NCBI GenBank assembly: GCA_036490475.1
Contig: DASXDT010000005.1
Location: 784,812-848,811, forward strand
Source of the DNA: Candidatus Tumulicola sp.
GTDB lineage: Bacteria > Vulcanimicrobiota > Vulcanimicrobiia > Vulcanimicrobiales > Vulcanimicrobiaceae
Reading direction: 5' to 3'
DNA length: 64,000 bases
A program made the translations under genes and the position numbers. The notes beneath the pieces are model-generated. The model searched no databases, was not told where the DNA came from, and saw nothing but the letters and a program-made list of their open reading frames with translations. How positions within the stretch are numbered: the stretch's first letter is position 1; each line of letters begins with the position of its first letter. Positions 36,138 through 44,811 of this stretch are shown here, in pieces.

Positions 36138-36506
36138 ATGAAACTCATTCGATTTTCTGCCGGGGTTGAGGCCGCAACCGGCCTTGTCCTCATCGTCGGT
36201 CCCTCGCTGGTCGCGCGGCTGTTGCTAGGCACCGAGTTGTCTGCCGGCGGCGAGGCCGTGGGCCGTATCGCCGGCTTCGCATTGCTTGCACTGGGGCTAG
36301 CCTGCTGGCCCCAGACCGGATCCCCGAGCCGCGCCACTCCAGCCGTTCGCGGCCTTCTGATCTACAATGTGCTCGCGGCAATATTCTTTCTCTACGTAGG
36401 TTTCCGCCGCGAGTTCATGGGGCTGCTACTGTGGCCGGCGGCCGGGTTGCATGCGGCTTTGGGAATTCTATTCGCTCGCATCTTCTTCGTTAGCGATCGC
36501 GACTAA
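36138..36506 (+). CDS. Small four-helix membrane protein
   Basis: 122 residues with four hydrophobic segments (VEAATGLVLIVGPSLVARLLLG, AGFALLALGLACW, LIYNVLAAIFFLYVGF, MGLLLWPAAGLHAALGILFARIFF). Start ATG 36138 lies 38 bases after the sulfatase gene, suggesting one transcript. It looks like small DoxX/DUF4345-like membrane proteins, of unknown role. Confidence 0.7.
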   Translation: MKLIRFSAGVEAATGLVLIVGPSLVARLLLGTELSAGGEAVGRIAGFALLALGLACWPQTGSPSRATPAVRGLLIYNVLAAIFFLYVGFRREFMGLLLWPAAGLHAALGILFARIFFVSDRD

Positions 36507-36662
36507 GTAGCTTAACACGTTCGCACTTTCTACGGAGCGTACGCGGCCGAAGGTGCGGCGTGGCCGAAAGACCTGGCGATAGAACAAGCGCCCGAGGTCT
36601 GATTGTAATACACGCCCAGACCGTTTTCGGTGACTTTGTGAGTCGCGATCCGCCTTAGTTGA

Positions 36663-36938
36663 CAGACCTTAAAAACAATCCTCACAGGTTGTGGAGGCGG
36701 TGGCACGAGCCCGATCGGATCGAATAGTCTTCCGAGTGTACAAAATGTTCCCGGAACACAGGCCGCGCAGAACGTCGCGCCGCTTGTAGAGACGACCCTT
36801 CTCGAGGTAACGATTCAGAAACAAAAAGCCACGCTGCAAGGATACGTTTATGGGCGCAATCATCGTCATAACGACAGCAGGTGTTGCGAGCCCCCCTTGT
36901 CCAAGCCATTTGATCCGGGAGACAAGCCGATCGCCTAG
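36663..36938 (+). pseudogene. Start-less lipoprotein-like frame
   Basis: After an in-frame TGA at 36660-36662 a 91-codon frame runs to TAG 36936-36938. It opens TLKTILTGCGGGGTSPIGS, a convincing lipobox (LTGC) with Gly linker, but no ATG, GTG or TTG precedes it and the signal peptide is incomplete. The rest (VETTLLEVTIQKQKATLQGYV) is plausible protein. A strong hairpin overlaps its stop codon. I read it as the stub of a lipoprotein gene that lost its 5' end; the opposite strand is also open across this stretch, so this is tentative. Confidence 0.3.
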
Positions 36939-36952
36939 CGACCGGCTTGTCT
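36920..36952. terminator. Hairpin between 36938 and the propeller array
   Basis: Ten-bp perfect arms AGACAAGCCG / CGGCTTGTCT with a 13-base loop. It follows the stop at 36938 on the plus strand and lies 28 bases beyond the stop of the minus-strand gene ending at 36980, so it could serve both. Confidence 0.6.
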
Positions 36953-36979
36953 TATATCATTGCTACTTGATGAAGTAAA

Positions 36980-38017
36980 CTATTTTCTAGCCGCCGTTAC
37001 GCCGAGTGGGAAATCGAAGTCTCCCGAAAACGTCGCGAGCGGTGAACCACCAGCCGGATAGCTGAAAACATACCCTTCGTCATTTGCGGCGTCTGCGCAA
37101 TACATCAGGCCCTTAACGAGCCACGTCTGCGCACAGTCACCCGACCCATTGAATTGGATGGTATTCTTCAACGTTGCGTTCGTTCCACTCACGTTATATT
37201 GATACATCTGATTCGTGAGTTGATCGAACACTGTGAGATATGTGCCATCCCACTGTACCGACCCGGGAAATTCCGGGGAGTTGCTGGTTGTGATCTGGAC
37301 GGCTTTGCCGGTGCCATTCGGAATCTCGACGAGCATAAAGCCATACGATTCATTCTCGCCGTCGGCGAAGAGATTGCCCTTCGGATCGTAACCCGCGAAG
37401 TACGCTTTGTACATCGGCGTGTCGTACACCGTACCCTTACCGGTCGCGTTCTTAAAGATGATCTCCTGGCCGCCTCGGCTGTACGAGTCACCCAGTAGAA
37501 CTCCAACTGCAAGATCGCCGTTCTTATTCATGGCGCAGCTGGAGGTGTAATCGTAGCCAAGAGGCAGCGTCTTGATGACCTTGTTATCAGGAACGGTATA
37601 CTCCGTGATCACGTCGTTCGTACGTCCGGCGTTCCACATAATCTTCTTCCCATAACCGTGCAACCTGTTGGTGCAACCTTGTCCGCCCGCGCCGTCAAGC
37701 TGGCCGACCATGTTGTTGCTCGTGGGATAGTTGAAAATGCTTCCGTACGAGCCGTAGTCGTTGAAGATGTATTCGTACGTATTTGACTTCGAGCCATCCG
37801 GCACGAGTTCGGCGTAACGCGGCAGTGGATTCAGCCTTGCCGCCGTTACCGGCCGGCCATTTACGAACAGCGTCCTGCCTACGTACGTCGCCTTGAGTTT
37901 GGCTGACGGCGCGACGGTAGCGGCCGACGGCGCGACCGTCGAGGCGCTTCCGCACGCCGAAACGAGCGCAAGGGCGACGACTGCGCCGGTGCATTTGAGA
38001 AAACCGGGGGAATTCAT
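36980..38017 (-). CDS. Tandem beta-propeller lipoprotein, copy 1
   Basis: ATG 38017 starts a 345-residue product with a signal peptide and lipobox VSAC. A Ser/Ala/Thr/Pro linker with two copies of VAPSA follows, then TLFVNGRPVTAARLNPLPRYAELVPD and propeller-like segments (FNDYGSYGSIFNYP, GYDPKGNLFADG, FPGSVQWDGTYLTVFD). It ends SYPAGGSPLATFSGDFDFPLGV. Two more copies follow upstream. This copy is the most divergent of the three, with a longer linker. Probably a surface-exposed binding protein; ligand unknown. Confidence 0.8.
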   Translation of the reverse strand: MNSPGFLKCTGAVVALALVSACGSASTVAPSAATVAPSAKLKATYVGRTLFVNGRPVTAARLNPLPRYAELVPDGSKSNTYEYIFNDYGSYGSIFNYPTSNNMVGQLDGAGGQGCTNRLHGYGKKIMWNAGRTNDVITEYTVPDNKVIKTLPLGYDYTSSCAMNKNGDLAVGVLLGDSYSRGGQEIIFKNATGKGTVYDTPMYKAYFAGYDPKGNLFADGENESYGFMLVEIPNGTGKAVQITTSNSPEFPGSVQWDGTYLTVFDQLTNQMYQYNVSGTNATLKNTIQFNGSGDCAQTWLVKGLMYCADAANDEGYVFSYPAGGSPLATFSGDFDFPLGVTAARK

Positions 38018-38096
38018 GAATCTTGCTCCCTTAAAGTAGTTGTCAGGCTTGGTGTCGTTGCGTTCTCGGCGAGCATTAGGCCCTCCGCTATACATA
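38018..38096 (-). repeat. Direct repeat unit upstream of propeller copy 1
   Basis: About 79 bases nearly identical to the stretches at 39178 and 40342, each immediately before a propeller gene. On the gene strand it holds AAGGGAG close to the start codon and presumably part of the promoter region. Gene plus upstream unit was therefore duplicated as a block. Confidence 0.85.
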
Positions 38097-38125
38097 AAAC
38101 CCCCGGCGCTCGAGGCAACCGGGGG
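38096..38125 (-). terminator. Intrinsic terminator of propeller copy 2
   Basis: Arms CCCCCGG / CCGGGGG with a 12-base loop followed by TTTTA on the minus strand, 30 bases past the stop codon at 38155. Textbook rho-independent form. Confidence 0.85.
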
Positions 38126-38154
38126 CCTTCGCTAACTAAGGTCGGGGAAGTATG

Positions 38155-39177
38155 CTAGTTCTTCGCGGCTGCCGTCACGCCGAGCGGGAAATCGAAGCTG
38201 CCCGTGAACGTCGCAAGCGGCGAACCACCGGCCGGGTATTTGAAAACTTCTCCGTTATCATTTCCCGCGTCGGCGCAATACAGGAGGCCCGGAACGATCC
38301 ACGTCTGCGCGCAGTCGCTAGCTCCAGTCAACTGCACGGTGTTTTTCAACGTTGCCGTCGTTCCGCTCAGCGTGTACTGATACAGCGCCTGCGTATCCTG
38401 ATCGAACACCGTGAGATACTTGCCATCCCATTGAACCGATCCGGGAAACCCGATAGTGTTGCTCGTCGTGATCGTAACCGGTTTCTGCCTGTGGCCCTGC
38501 GGAAGCTCGACCAGTCTGGTGTAATAGGTCGCGTCGAAACCGTCGGCAAAGAGATTGTTCTTGGGATCGTAACCGGCGAAGTACGCTCGAGCCAGCGGCG
38601 TTTGGAAAACCTTACCGGTGCCTTTCGCCTTCTGGAAGATCACTTGCTGACCGGCCGAACCATAGGAATTGCTTAGCAGGATTCCAACTGCGAGGTCGCC
38701 CTTGGCATTCATAGCACAGCTGGACGTGTAGTCATAATCGATTGGTAGCGTCTCGATCTGCTTGTCCGGAACTTGGTATTCGGTCATCACGTTGTTCGTG
38801 CGTCCAGCATTCCAGAAAATGTTCTTCCCATAGCCGGACAAAACGTTGGTGCAGCCTTGGCCGCCGGCGCCATCAAGCTGACCGATCATGTTGATGCTGG
38901 TGGGATAGTTGAAAATGCTTCCGTACGAGCCATAATCGTTGAAGATGTACTCGTAATCCTTTGCCTTGGATGCATCCGGTACGAGCTGGGCGTAACGCGG
39001 GAGCGGATTCAGCCGCTCCGCCGTTATCGGCCTGCCGTTCACGAACAGCGTTTTACCGACGCGGGTGATACTGGGCGTAGCGGCTGACGGCGAGACCGTC
39101 GATCCACCGGCGCACGCCGAAACGAGCGCAAGTGCGACGACGGCGCCGGCGCATTTGAGAAAACCAGGGGAATTCAT
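38155..39177 (-). CDS. Tandem beta-propeller lipoprotein, copy 2
   Basis: A 340-residue product, residue-for-residue very close to copy 3 and clearly homologous to copy 1. The signal peptide MNSPGFLKCAGAVVALALV ends in lipobox VSAC. Shared landmarks are FVNGRPITAERLNPLPRYAQLVPD, IFNDYGSYGSIFNYP, GAGGQGCTNVLSGYGKNIF, YDYTSSCAMNAKGDLAVG, FAGYDPKNNLFADG, and the C-terminal KYPAGGSPLATFTGSFDFP. Four Cys residues are conserved between copies, suggesting disulfides. It has its own terminator and the shared upstream unit, so it is an independent transcription unit. Confidence 0.85.
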   Translation of the reverse strand: MNSPGFLKCAGAVVALALVSACAGGSTVSPSAATPSITRVGKTLFVNGRPITAERLNPLPRYAQLVPDASKAKDYEYIFNDYGSYGSIFNYPTSINMIGQLDGAGGQGCTNVLSGYGKNIFWNAGRTNNVMTEYQVPDKQIETLPIDYDYTSSCAMNAKGDLAVGILLSNSYGSAGQQVIFQKAKGTGKVFQTPLARAYFAGYDPKNNLFADGFDATYYTRLVELPQGHRQKPVTITTSNTIGFPGSVQWDGKYLTVFDQDTQALYQYTLSGTTATLKNTVQLTGASDCAQTWIVPGLLYCADAGNDNGEVFKYPAGGSPLATFTGSFDFPLGVTAAAKN

Positions 39178-39256
39178 TGAATCTTGACTCCCTTAAAGTA
39201 GTTGTCAGGCTTGGTGTCGTTGCGTTCTCGGCGAGCATTGAGCCCTCCGCTATAAG
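39178..39256 (-). repeat. Direct repeat unit upstream of propeller copy 2
   Basis: Second copy of the 79-base block; differs from the 38018 copy at only a few positions (for example CTTGACTCCC versus CTTGCTCCC). Confidence 0.85.
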
Positions 39257-39257
39257 C

Positions 39258-39291
39258 AAACACCCCGGCGCACAAGGCAACCAGGGGTGTT
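39258..39291 (-). terminator. Intrinsic terminator of propeller copy 3
   Basis: Arms AACACCCC / GGGGTGTT, 17-base loop, followed on the minus strand by TGCTTATAG. It occupies the same relative position as the terminator at 38096-38125, and the two are related sequences. Confidence 0.7.
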
Positions 39292-39318
39292 CGTTTGACT
39301 AACGCTCGGTGAATTATA

Positions 39319-40341
39319 TTAGTTCTTCGCGGCCGCCGTCACGCCGAGTGGCGTATCGAAGTCTCCCGAGAACGTCGCAACCGGCGAACCGCCAGCCGGA
39401 TAGTTGAAAACCTCGCCGCCGTCAGTTCCGGCGTCGGCGCAATACAGCAGGCGGGGAACGATCCACGTCTGCGCGCAGTCGCTAGCTCCGACCAACTGCA
39501 CGGTGTTTTTCAACGTTGCCGTCGTTCCGCTCAACGTGTACTGATACAGCGCCTGCGTATCCTGATCGAATACGGTGAGGTAGGTGCCATCCCACTGTAC
39601 CGAGCCAGGAAACCCGATAGAGTTGCTGGTCGTAATGGTGACTGCTTTCTTCTTAGTGCGCTGCGGAAGCTCGACCAGTCTGGTATAATAGCTCTGGTCG
39701 AAACCATCGGCAAAGAGATTGCCCTTAGGGTCGTAGCCGGCGAAGAACGCTCTAGCCAAAGGCGTTTGGTAAACCTTACCCCTACCTTTTGCCTTCTTGA
39801 AGATCACTTGCTGTCCGGCATTACCATACGAGTCGCTTATGAGGATCCCAACTGCGAGGTCGCCCTTGGTATTCATGGCGCAGCTGGATGTGAAGGCGTA
39901 ATCGATCGGTAGCGTCTCGATCTGCTTGTCCGGAACTTGGTATTCGGTCATGACGTTGCCCGTGCGTCCAGCATTCCAGAAAATGTTCTTGCCGTAACCG
40001 GACAAAACGTTCGTGCACCCTTGGCCGCCTGCGCCATTAATCTGTCCGATCATGGATGTGTTCTTAGGATAGTTGAAAATGCTGGCATACGAGCCGTAGT
40101 AGTTAAAAATGTACTCGTAGTCTTTCGACTTCGTCGCCTCCGGTACGAGCTGCGCATAACGCGGGAGCGGATTAAGCCGCTCCGCCGTTATCGGCCTGCC
40201 GTTGACGAACAGCATCTTACCGACGCGGGTGACACTGGGGGTAGCGGCTGATGGCGAAACCGTCGATCCACCGGCGCAGGCCGAAACGAGTGCGAGTGCG
40301 ACGACGGCGCCGGCGCATTTGAGAGAACCAGGGGAATTCAT
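39319..40341 (-). CDS. Tandem beta-propeller lipoprotein, copy 3
   Basis: 340 residues, nearly identical to copy 2 through the signal peptide, lipobox VSAC and the stretch LFVNGRPITAERLNPLPRYAQLVP. Differences cluster in exposed-looking loops (for example NYYGSYASIFNYPKNTSM versus NDYGSYGSIFNYPTSINM; LPQRTKKKAVTIT versus LPQGHRQKPVTIT). This is the pattern of a recent duplication with diverging surface loops. The upstream unit at 40342 carries small deletions. Confidence 0.85.
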   Translation of the reverse strand: MNSPGSLKCAGAVVALALVSACAGGSTVSPSAATPSVTRVGKMLFVNGRPITAERLNPLPRYAQLVPEATKSKDYEYIFNYYGSYASIFNYPKNTSMIGQINGAGGQGCTNVLSGYGKNIFWNAGRTGNVMTEYQVPDKQIETLPIDYAFTSSCAMNTKGDLAVGILISDSYGNAGQQVIFKKAKGRGKVYQTPLARAFFAGYDPKGNLFADGFDQSYYTRLVELPQRTKKKAVTITTSNSIGFPGSVQWDGTYLTVFDQDTQALYQYTLSGTTATLKNTVQLVGASDCAQTWIVPRLLYCADAGTDGGEVFNYPAGGSPVATFSGDFDTPLGVTAAAKN

Positions 40342-40419
40342 TGAATCTTGACTCCCTTAAAGTAGTTGTCAGGCTGGTGCTTGCGTTCTCGGCGAGCATT
40401 AGGCCCTCCGCTATAAGCA
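40342..40419 (-). repeat. Direct repeat unit upstream of propeller copy 3
   Basis: Third copy of the upstream block. It reads CAGGCTGGTGCTTGCG where the others read CAGGCTTGGTGTCGTTGCG, i.e. short deletions. It ends in AACACT, the left half of a terminator whose right half is missing because the remnant at 40428 is fused to it. Confidence 0.8.
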
Positions 40420-40427
40420 AACACTCC

Positions 40428-40502
40428 GGCGAACCACCGGCCGGATATGCGAAAACCTCGCCATTTCCGACGTCGGCGCAATACATCAGCCCCTTAATGA
40501 GT
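40428..40502 (-). pseudogene. Remnant of a fourth propeller copy
   Basis: The minus strand reads LIKGLMYCADVGNGEVFAYP followed by AGGSPE, matching WLVKGLMYCADAANDEGYVF-YPAGGSP of copy 1. Only about 25 codons survive; the last blade, stop and terminator stem are gone on one side, the whole N-terminal part on the other. It directly abuts the region before the cyclase gene. Confidence 0.85.
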
Positions 40503-40577
40503 CGCGATCGGTCCGCTTGCAATGCGAGGCTTAGTGAGTTACCTCAGCCAATGAGCACCACGTTACCCTGCTTGTGG

Positions 40578-43349
40578 TCAGGCTGTGTGCGCTGCTTCGA
40601 TCGCCCGGTCTTCCGACCACGTCGCGCCTTCGGCCGCGAGCTTATCGATGGCGGCTTCGCTTAATGGCTCGTGCAGTGCGGCTATGAGCTTCTCGTAGCT
40701 CCACGTCTCCGTGGCCTCACGCTCACTCCCGAGTTCTTTGTATTGCAGATTGACGTAGCCGATGAGCCGCGCTGCATCGCTCACCTCTCCGCGCAGCGCC
40801 AAGAGCAGCGCGATATGCTGCAACGCGATCGCGATGCCTAACGCGTACTGTGTTTGTCGCGCCCAGTGCAGCCCCGTGCGAGCAGTCTCACGCGCCCCGT
40901 CCATGTCTCCCAGCGCGATGCGATAGGCGGCGAGGTTGAGGTAGGAGTCCGCCAATGTCGATGCGTTCTTGCCACGCGATTGGATCCCCAGGGCTTCCTC
41001 CGCCAGGCGGACTGCCTGCTCCACCTGACCGTCTCCGAACTCCAACTCCGCGAGATTTCCCAGCACCACGGCTGCCCCAGCCTCGTCTCCCCCCAGGGCG
41101 GTGTATGCGGCTAGCGCCTTGGTGTATTCCTCGCGCGCCGCTACGACATCACCACGAGCCCAATGAATAATCGCTTGCATGTTCAGGCACTCAATCACTC
41201 CCGGTGCATCCGCCACCGCGCGCATCGCCGCAAGCGCGCGTGCGCTCGCATCACTCGCTTCTTCAAGGCGGCCCGCCATTTGATAGAGACTAAGCGCAAG
41301 AGCGTGGAGCGCCCAAGCCTGCCCCTTCTCGTCGCCCACCGATTGGTATAGCGCGAGGGCGCGTTGCGCACAATCGCGTTTGCGCTTGCCGGAGGAAGCT
41401 ACACCTAGCGTACGCCACATTCGCGCCGCCACCAGCGGGTGCATGGATTCGGCAAGGCCTGCTTGCGCTAAGCGGATCCAATACTGCCCTTCCTCTGTGA
41501 GCCCACCATGAAACCAAAGCGACCCTAGCGCTCCGGCGACAGCACCACCCAGCGCCAGATCGTGGCCGCCTTTGAGTGCCCACTCCAACACAGCGCGATA
41601 GTTGTCCAGTTCCAGTTCGACGCTCGTCAGCCACGCCGCCGTCGAGCCTGTGCCAACGCGCTCGTCGGCATCATGCGCCCGATCACAAAAATACGCCGCG
41701 TGACGGTGGGCTAACCGCTCGTGTTCGCCCGCTGCAACAAGTATCTTCAGCGCATAGGCGCGCGTGCTTTCAAGCAAATGGCAGCGTTCTCGCTCGCCCG
41801 CGGTGTCGGTCACGACCAACGACTTATCGGTCAGCGAAGAGAGCAAGTCGAAAATGTCGAGCTCATCGAGGTCCTCGCCGCCGCAGACGCTCGTTGCAGC
41901 ATCCAATCCAAATCCCCCCGCGAACACCCCGAGACGCGCGAACAATAGCTGTTCTTGCGGCGTGAGTAAGTCGTAACTCCAGTCGATCATCGCGCTTAAC
42001 GTCTTCTGACGCGGAAGCGCGTCGCGGCTGCCCCCGGTGAGGATCCGAAAACGTTCGTCGAGGCGTTGGGCAAGGTTGGGGATGCTCAGAATCTTGACTC
42101 GCGCAGCCGCAAGCTCGATCGCCAACGGAATGCCGTCGAGCCGCTTACATACCTCGGCCACGATGGGTGCGGTATGGTCGGTGAGCGTAAAGCGCGTATC
42201 GGCGGCCGCGGCGCGATTGGCGAACAGCAGGATTGCCCCGTACTGCAACGCTGTCTCTGCGGTTAAGCCGGCAATATCGGCCGGAAGCGGCAGCGGTGGA
42301 AGCCGATGTACGATTTCGCCAGTGATATCGAGCGCTTGTCGCGACGTAGTGAGGATTGCGACTTGCGGTGCAGACGTAACTATCGACGTCACGATTCGGG
42401 CCGTCGACTCTAACATGTGTTCGCAGTTATCAAAGATGATGAGCAACGTCTTCGGCTTGAGCCACTGGGCGATCGTCTCGTCGACGCGCTGGTCCTGTTG
42501 CTGTCGCATGCCCAAGGCCTGCGCGGTCACGCTCGACACCAGTTCTGGGTCGGAAATCGGTGCAAGATCGACAAACCACACCCCGTCGGGATAGCGATCG
42601 AGCAACTCTGCGCCAACGTGCAACGCGAGCCGCGTTTTGCCAATGCCGCCCGACCCAACCAGCGTAAGCAAACGATGGCGCTCGAGCAGTTCGCCGACGT
42701 CGGCGACATCGTGCTCCCGCCCGACGAAACTCGTGCGCTGTATCGGAAGATTGTTTGGGCGTGCGTCGAGCGATCGCAGCGTTGGAAATTCCGCCGGTAA
42801 TCCCTCAATGCTGAGTTGCCACACGTGCTCGGGTTCGGTGAGATCTTTTAATCGGTGCGAGCCGAGATCGAGTAGTGACGCGCCTGCTGGCAGATCGCTG
42901 AAAGCGAGATCTCGAGTGACGCTCGATAATAGGATCTGGCCACCGTGACCGATCGACATCAGTCGCGCGACGCGATTGACGGCCGGTCCGAAGTAGTCAC
43001 CCTGACGTTCCGCAGCTTCGCCGACGTGTACGCCAATGCGAATGGTCAATCCGCCGATTGCACGGAAGTCTTGCTCGACCAGTGCACGTTGCACTTCACA
43101 CGCCGCCGCAACCGCGTCGGAAACGCGCGCAAACACAACGCAAAACGCATCTCCAACGGTTTTGAACACATAGCCGTCGCGCCGTTCGATGGCATCGCGC
43201 ACGAGCGCGTCGTGGCTTTTGACAGCATCGTCCATCGCGTCGCGGTGCGATTCCCAGCGTTGCGTTGAACCTTCGATATCGGTAAAGAGAAACGCAACCG
43301 TGCCGGTCGGACGCGCCGAACCCGGACCCGAGTCGAGCGAGTTGACCAT
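40578..43349 (-). CDS. Class III cyclase-like / NB-ARC ATPase / TPR regulator
   Basis: A 923-residue multi-domain protein. Residues about 15-180 form a nucleotidyl cyclase domain (TVAFLFTDIEGSTQRWE, FKTVGDAFCVVFA with the second metal Asp, GDYFGPAVNRVARLMSIGHGGQIL). A STAND-type ATPase follows with P-loop LVGSGGIGKTRLALHVG near residue 230, Walker B LLIIFDNCEHML, and GIPLAIELAAARVK. From about 560 to the end are TPR-like helices. This architecture is common in soil bacteria and is thought to link ligand sensing to cyclic nucleotide or protein assembly. A degenerate paralogue is at 61261-61606. Confidence 0.9.
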   Translation of the reverse strand: MVNSLDSGPGSARPTGTVAFLFTDIEGSTQRWESHRDAMDDAVKSHDALVRDAIERRDGYVFKTVGDAFCVVFARVSDAVAAACEVQRALVEQDFRAIGGLTIRIGVHVGEAAERQGDYFGPAVNRVARLMSIGHGGQILLSSVTRDLAFSDLPAGASLLDLGSHRLKDLTEPEHVWQLSIEGLPAEFPTLRSLDARPNNLPIQRTSFVGREHDVADVGELLERHRLLTLVGSGGIGKTRLALHVGAELLDRYPDGVWFVDLAPISDPELVSSVTAQALGMRQQQDQRVDETIAQWLKPKTLLIIFDNCEHMLESTARIVTSIVTSAPQVAILTTSRQALDITGEIVHRLPPLPLPADIAGLTAETALQYGAILLFANRAAAADTRFTLTDHTAPIVAEVCKRLDGIPLAIELAAARVKILSIPNLAQRLDERFRILTGGSRDALPRQKTLSAMIDWSYDLLTPQEQLLFARLGVFAGGFGLDAATSVCGGEDLDELDIFDLLSSLTDKSLVVTDTAGERERCHLLESTRAYALKILVAAGEHERLAHRHAAYFCDRAHDADERVGTGSTAAWLTSVELELDNYRAVLEWALKGGHDLALGGAVAGALGSLWFHGGLTEEGQYWIRLAQAGLAESMHPLVAARMWRTLGVASSGKRKRDCAQRALALYQSVGDEKGQAWALHALALSLYQMAGRLEEASDASARALAAMRAVADAPGVIECLNMQAIIHWARGDVVAAREEYTKALAAYTALGGDEAGAAVVLGNLAELEFGDGQVEQAVRLAEEALGIQSRGKNASTLADSYLNLAAYRIALGDMDGARETARTGLHWARQTQYALGIAIALQHIALLLALRGEVSDAARLIGYVNLQYKELGSEREATETWSYEKLIAALHEPLSEAAIDKLAAEGATWSEDRAIEAAHTA

Positions 43350-43561
43350 CGGTTTGGCGTTTCGTGTTAAGCCGCTTTCCCCTACGCCGAATCATCGCAA
43401 GAACTGCGCTTCCAGGCTTTGTCAAACACAACGCCGTCGGCAACCTTCGCAAGCGCATGAACGATATCTGCAAATTGGGACTGGAGGCGCACGGCTGCGC
43501 TAAAATACAGATTTCTGTCGTTGCAGTGATCTGCACGAAAACCGCGTGCGGGGCCAGCCCC

Positions 43562-44710
43562 GTGAAGTACCGAACGCATCGGATCGTGCGGCCTCTGCAT
43601 CGGCTCGCCATCGGCGTATTCTGCATAGCACTGGGTGCGTGCTCGGGTCACGTAACTCCGATCGCGCCGATCTTGTCGACGCCCAATCCCGCGCCCGCCC
43701 ATGCAATCGTCCAACTCGGCCTCAATACAGGGGTCAAGCCCGGGCTCAACGTGTTGTTGAGCGTCGGCGGCGCACCAAACCACCGGTTTCTGCTCGACAC
43801 GGGATCGACCGGGCTTTGGGTCTATCCGCATGCGATCGGACGTTACACGGCGACGCCATACGTCGTGACAAATTCGTACGGCAGCGGCCTGATGTACGAA
43901 GGTGTCTTGGCCTACACGACGGTCGACTTCGGTAACGGGCTCGTCACGCAAAAAATACCGGTCGCGCTCGTTCGGCGGGCGACTTGTGTGTCGAGCGCAA
44001 CATCCTGTCCGGCGACTCCGAATCAGCAAAACTGCCCGGGCGTGAAGCCGGGGCCGGATGCGGGGATTCGCTGTTTGGAAGCCGGGCGCAAATTATTCGG
44101 CACGTTCGGTGCGGCACTCGCAACGATTCCCGTCCCCTCGACGAAGCCGGTCACCGAGCTGTACAACGTTCTGTTTGGAATCGACCAGCCGTGGGCGGCC
44201 TCGTTTGTGGTTACACCTTCGGCAATCGAAGTCGGCCCGTACTCGATCGATGGATTCAAGATGATCCGAATGACGCTTGCGTCATCGCCTCCGGCACGGC
44301 CAATCCCGAGCGGAGCGCGCGGCTGGATAAAAACCGTGAATCTCTGCTTTGGCGTCGGCGCGTTACGGAACTACTGCGCGGCCACGACATTCGATACCGG
44401 CGCCTATAACGTCGAATTTCTGGGGCCGGTGAAGCTCCCGCTCGTGCAAACGCATTGCGGCGAACGCGTAAAGAGCGGGACGCCCTTTGAAATGCGCTCG
44501 CCGGACGACACCATATTGGAATCCTTCCATGCGGGGGAAAAAGCGAACTGGAACGTCGTTGTAAATCACCCTCACGGCACCAGGCCGAAAGTCAATACCG
44601 GGCTTACGTTTTACAACCGCGACGAAATCTTGTTCGACGCGGCAAACGGGCGCGTCGGTTTGCAAAAGCTAGCTACGCCCGGTCAGATTTCCCGCAACGG
44701 CTGCTTCTAG
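43562..44710 (+). CDS. Pepsin-like aspartic protease lipoprotein
   Basis: Preferred start is GTG 43562 because a lipoprotein signal follows at once (LHRLAIGVFCIALGACSG); longer upstream frames are implausible and the RBS is weak. The 382-residue product has two active-site-like motifs: FLLDTGSTGLWVY near residue 79 and TTFDTGAYNVEFL near residue 278, plus NTGLTFYNRDEILFDAANGRVGLQ, the terminal strand of pepsin folds. This two-lobed arrangement with two DTG triads suggests an A1/DUF3443-like protease, rare in bacteria. Six or more Cys in the middle probably form disulfides. Substrate unknown. Confidence 0.75.
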   Translation: MKYRTHRIVRPLHRLAIGVFCIALGACSGHVTPIAPILSTPNPAPAHAIVQLGLNTGVKPGLNVLLSVGGAPNHRFLLDTGSTGLWVYPHAIGRYTATPYVVTNSYGSGLMYEGVLAYTTVDFGNGLVTQKIPVALVRRATCVSSATSCPATPNQQNCPGVKPGPDAGIRCLEAGRKLFGTFGAALATIPVPSTKPVTELYNVLFGIDQPWAASFVVTPSAIEVGPYSIDGFKMIRMTLASSPPARPIPSGARGWIKTVNLCFGVGALRNYCAATTFDTGAYNVEFLGPVKLPLVQTHCGERVKSGTPFEMRSPDDTILESFHAGEKANWNVVVNHPHGTRPKVNTGLTFYNRDEILFDAANGRVGLQKLATPGQISRNGCF

Positions 44711-44734
44711 GCCAAGTAACGAATCGCGACCAAA

Positions 44735-44770
44735 GCCCACACGGCCTCGCGAACGCGAAGCCGTGTGGGC
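44735..44770. terminator. Bidirectional terminator between convergent genes
   Basis: Perfect 11-bp arms GCCCACACGGC / GCCGTGTGGGC enclosing a second stem TCGCG-AA-CGCGA. It sits 25 bases after the protease stop and 42 bases beyond the stop of the minus-strand GloVer gene. Confidence 0.85.
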
Positions 44771-44811
44771 ACGATACAAGAATTCTAAGTTGGTCAGAGG
44801 TGGTCCAAGAC

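Noticed and set aside
36669..36909. Two overlapping minus-strand frames of 66 and 75 codons
   Set aside because: They are antisense to the lipobox-bearing frame and contradict each other; neither has an RBS.
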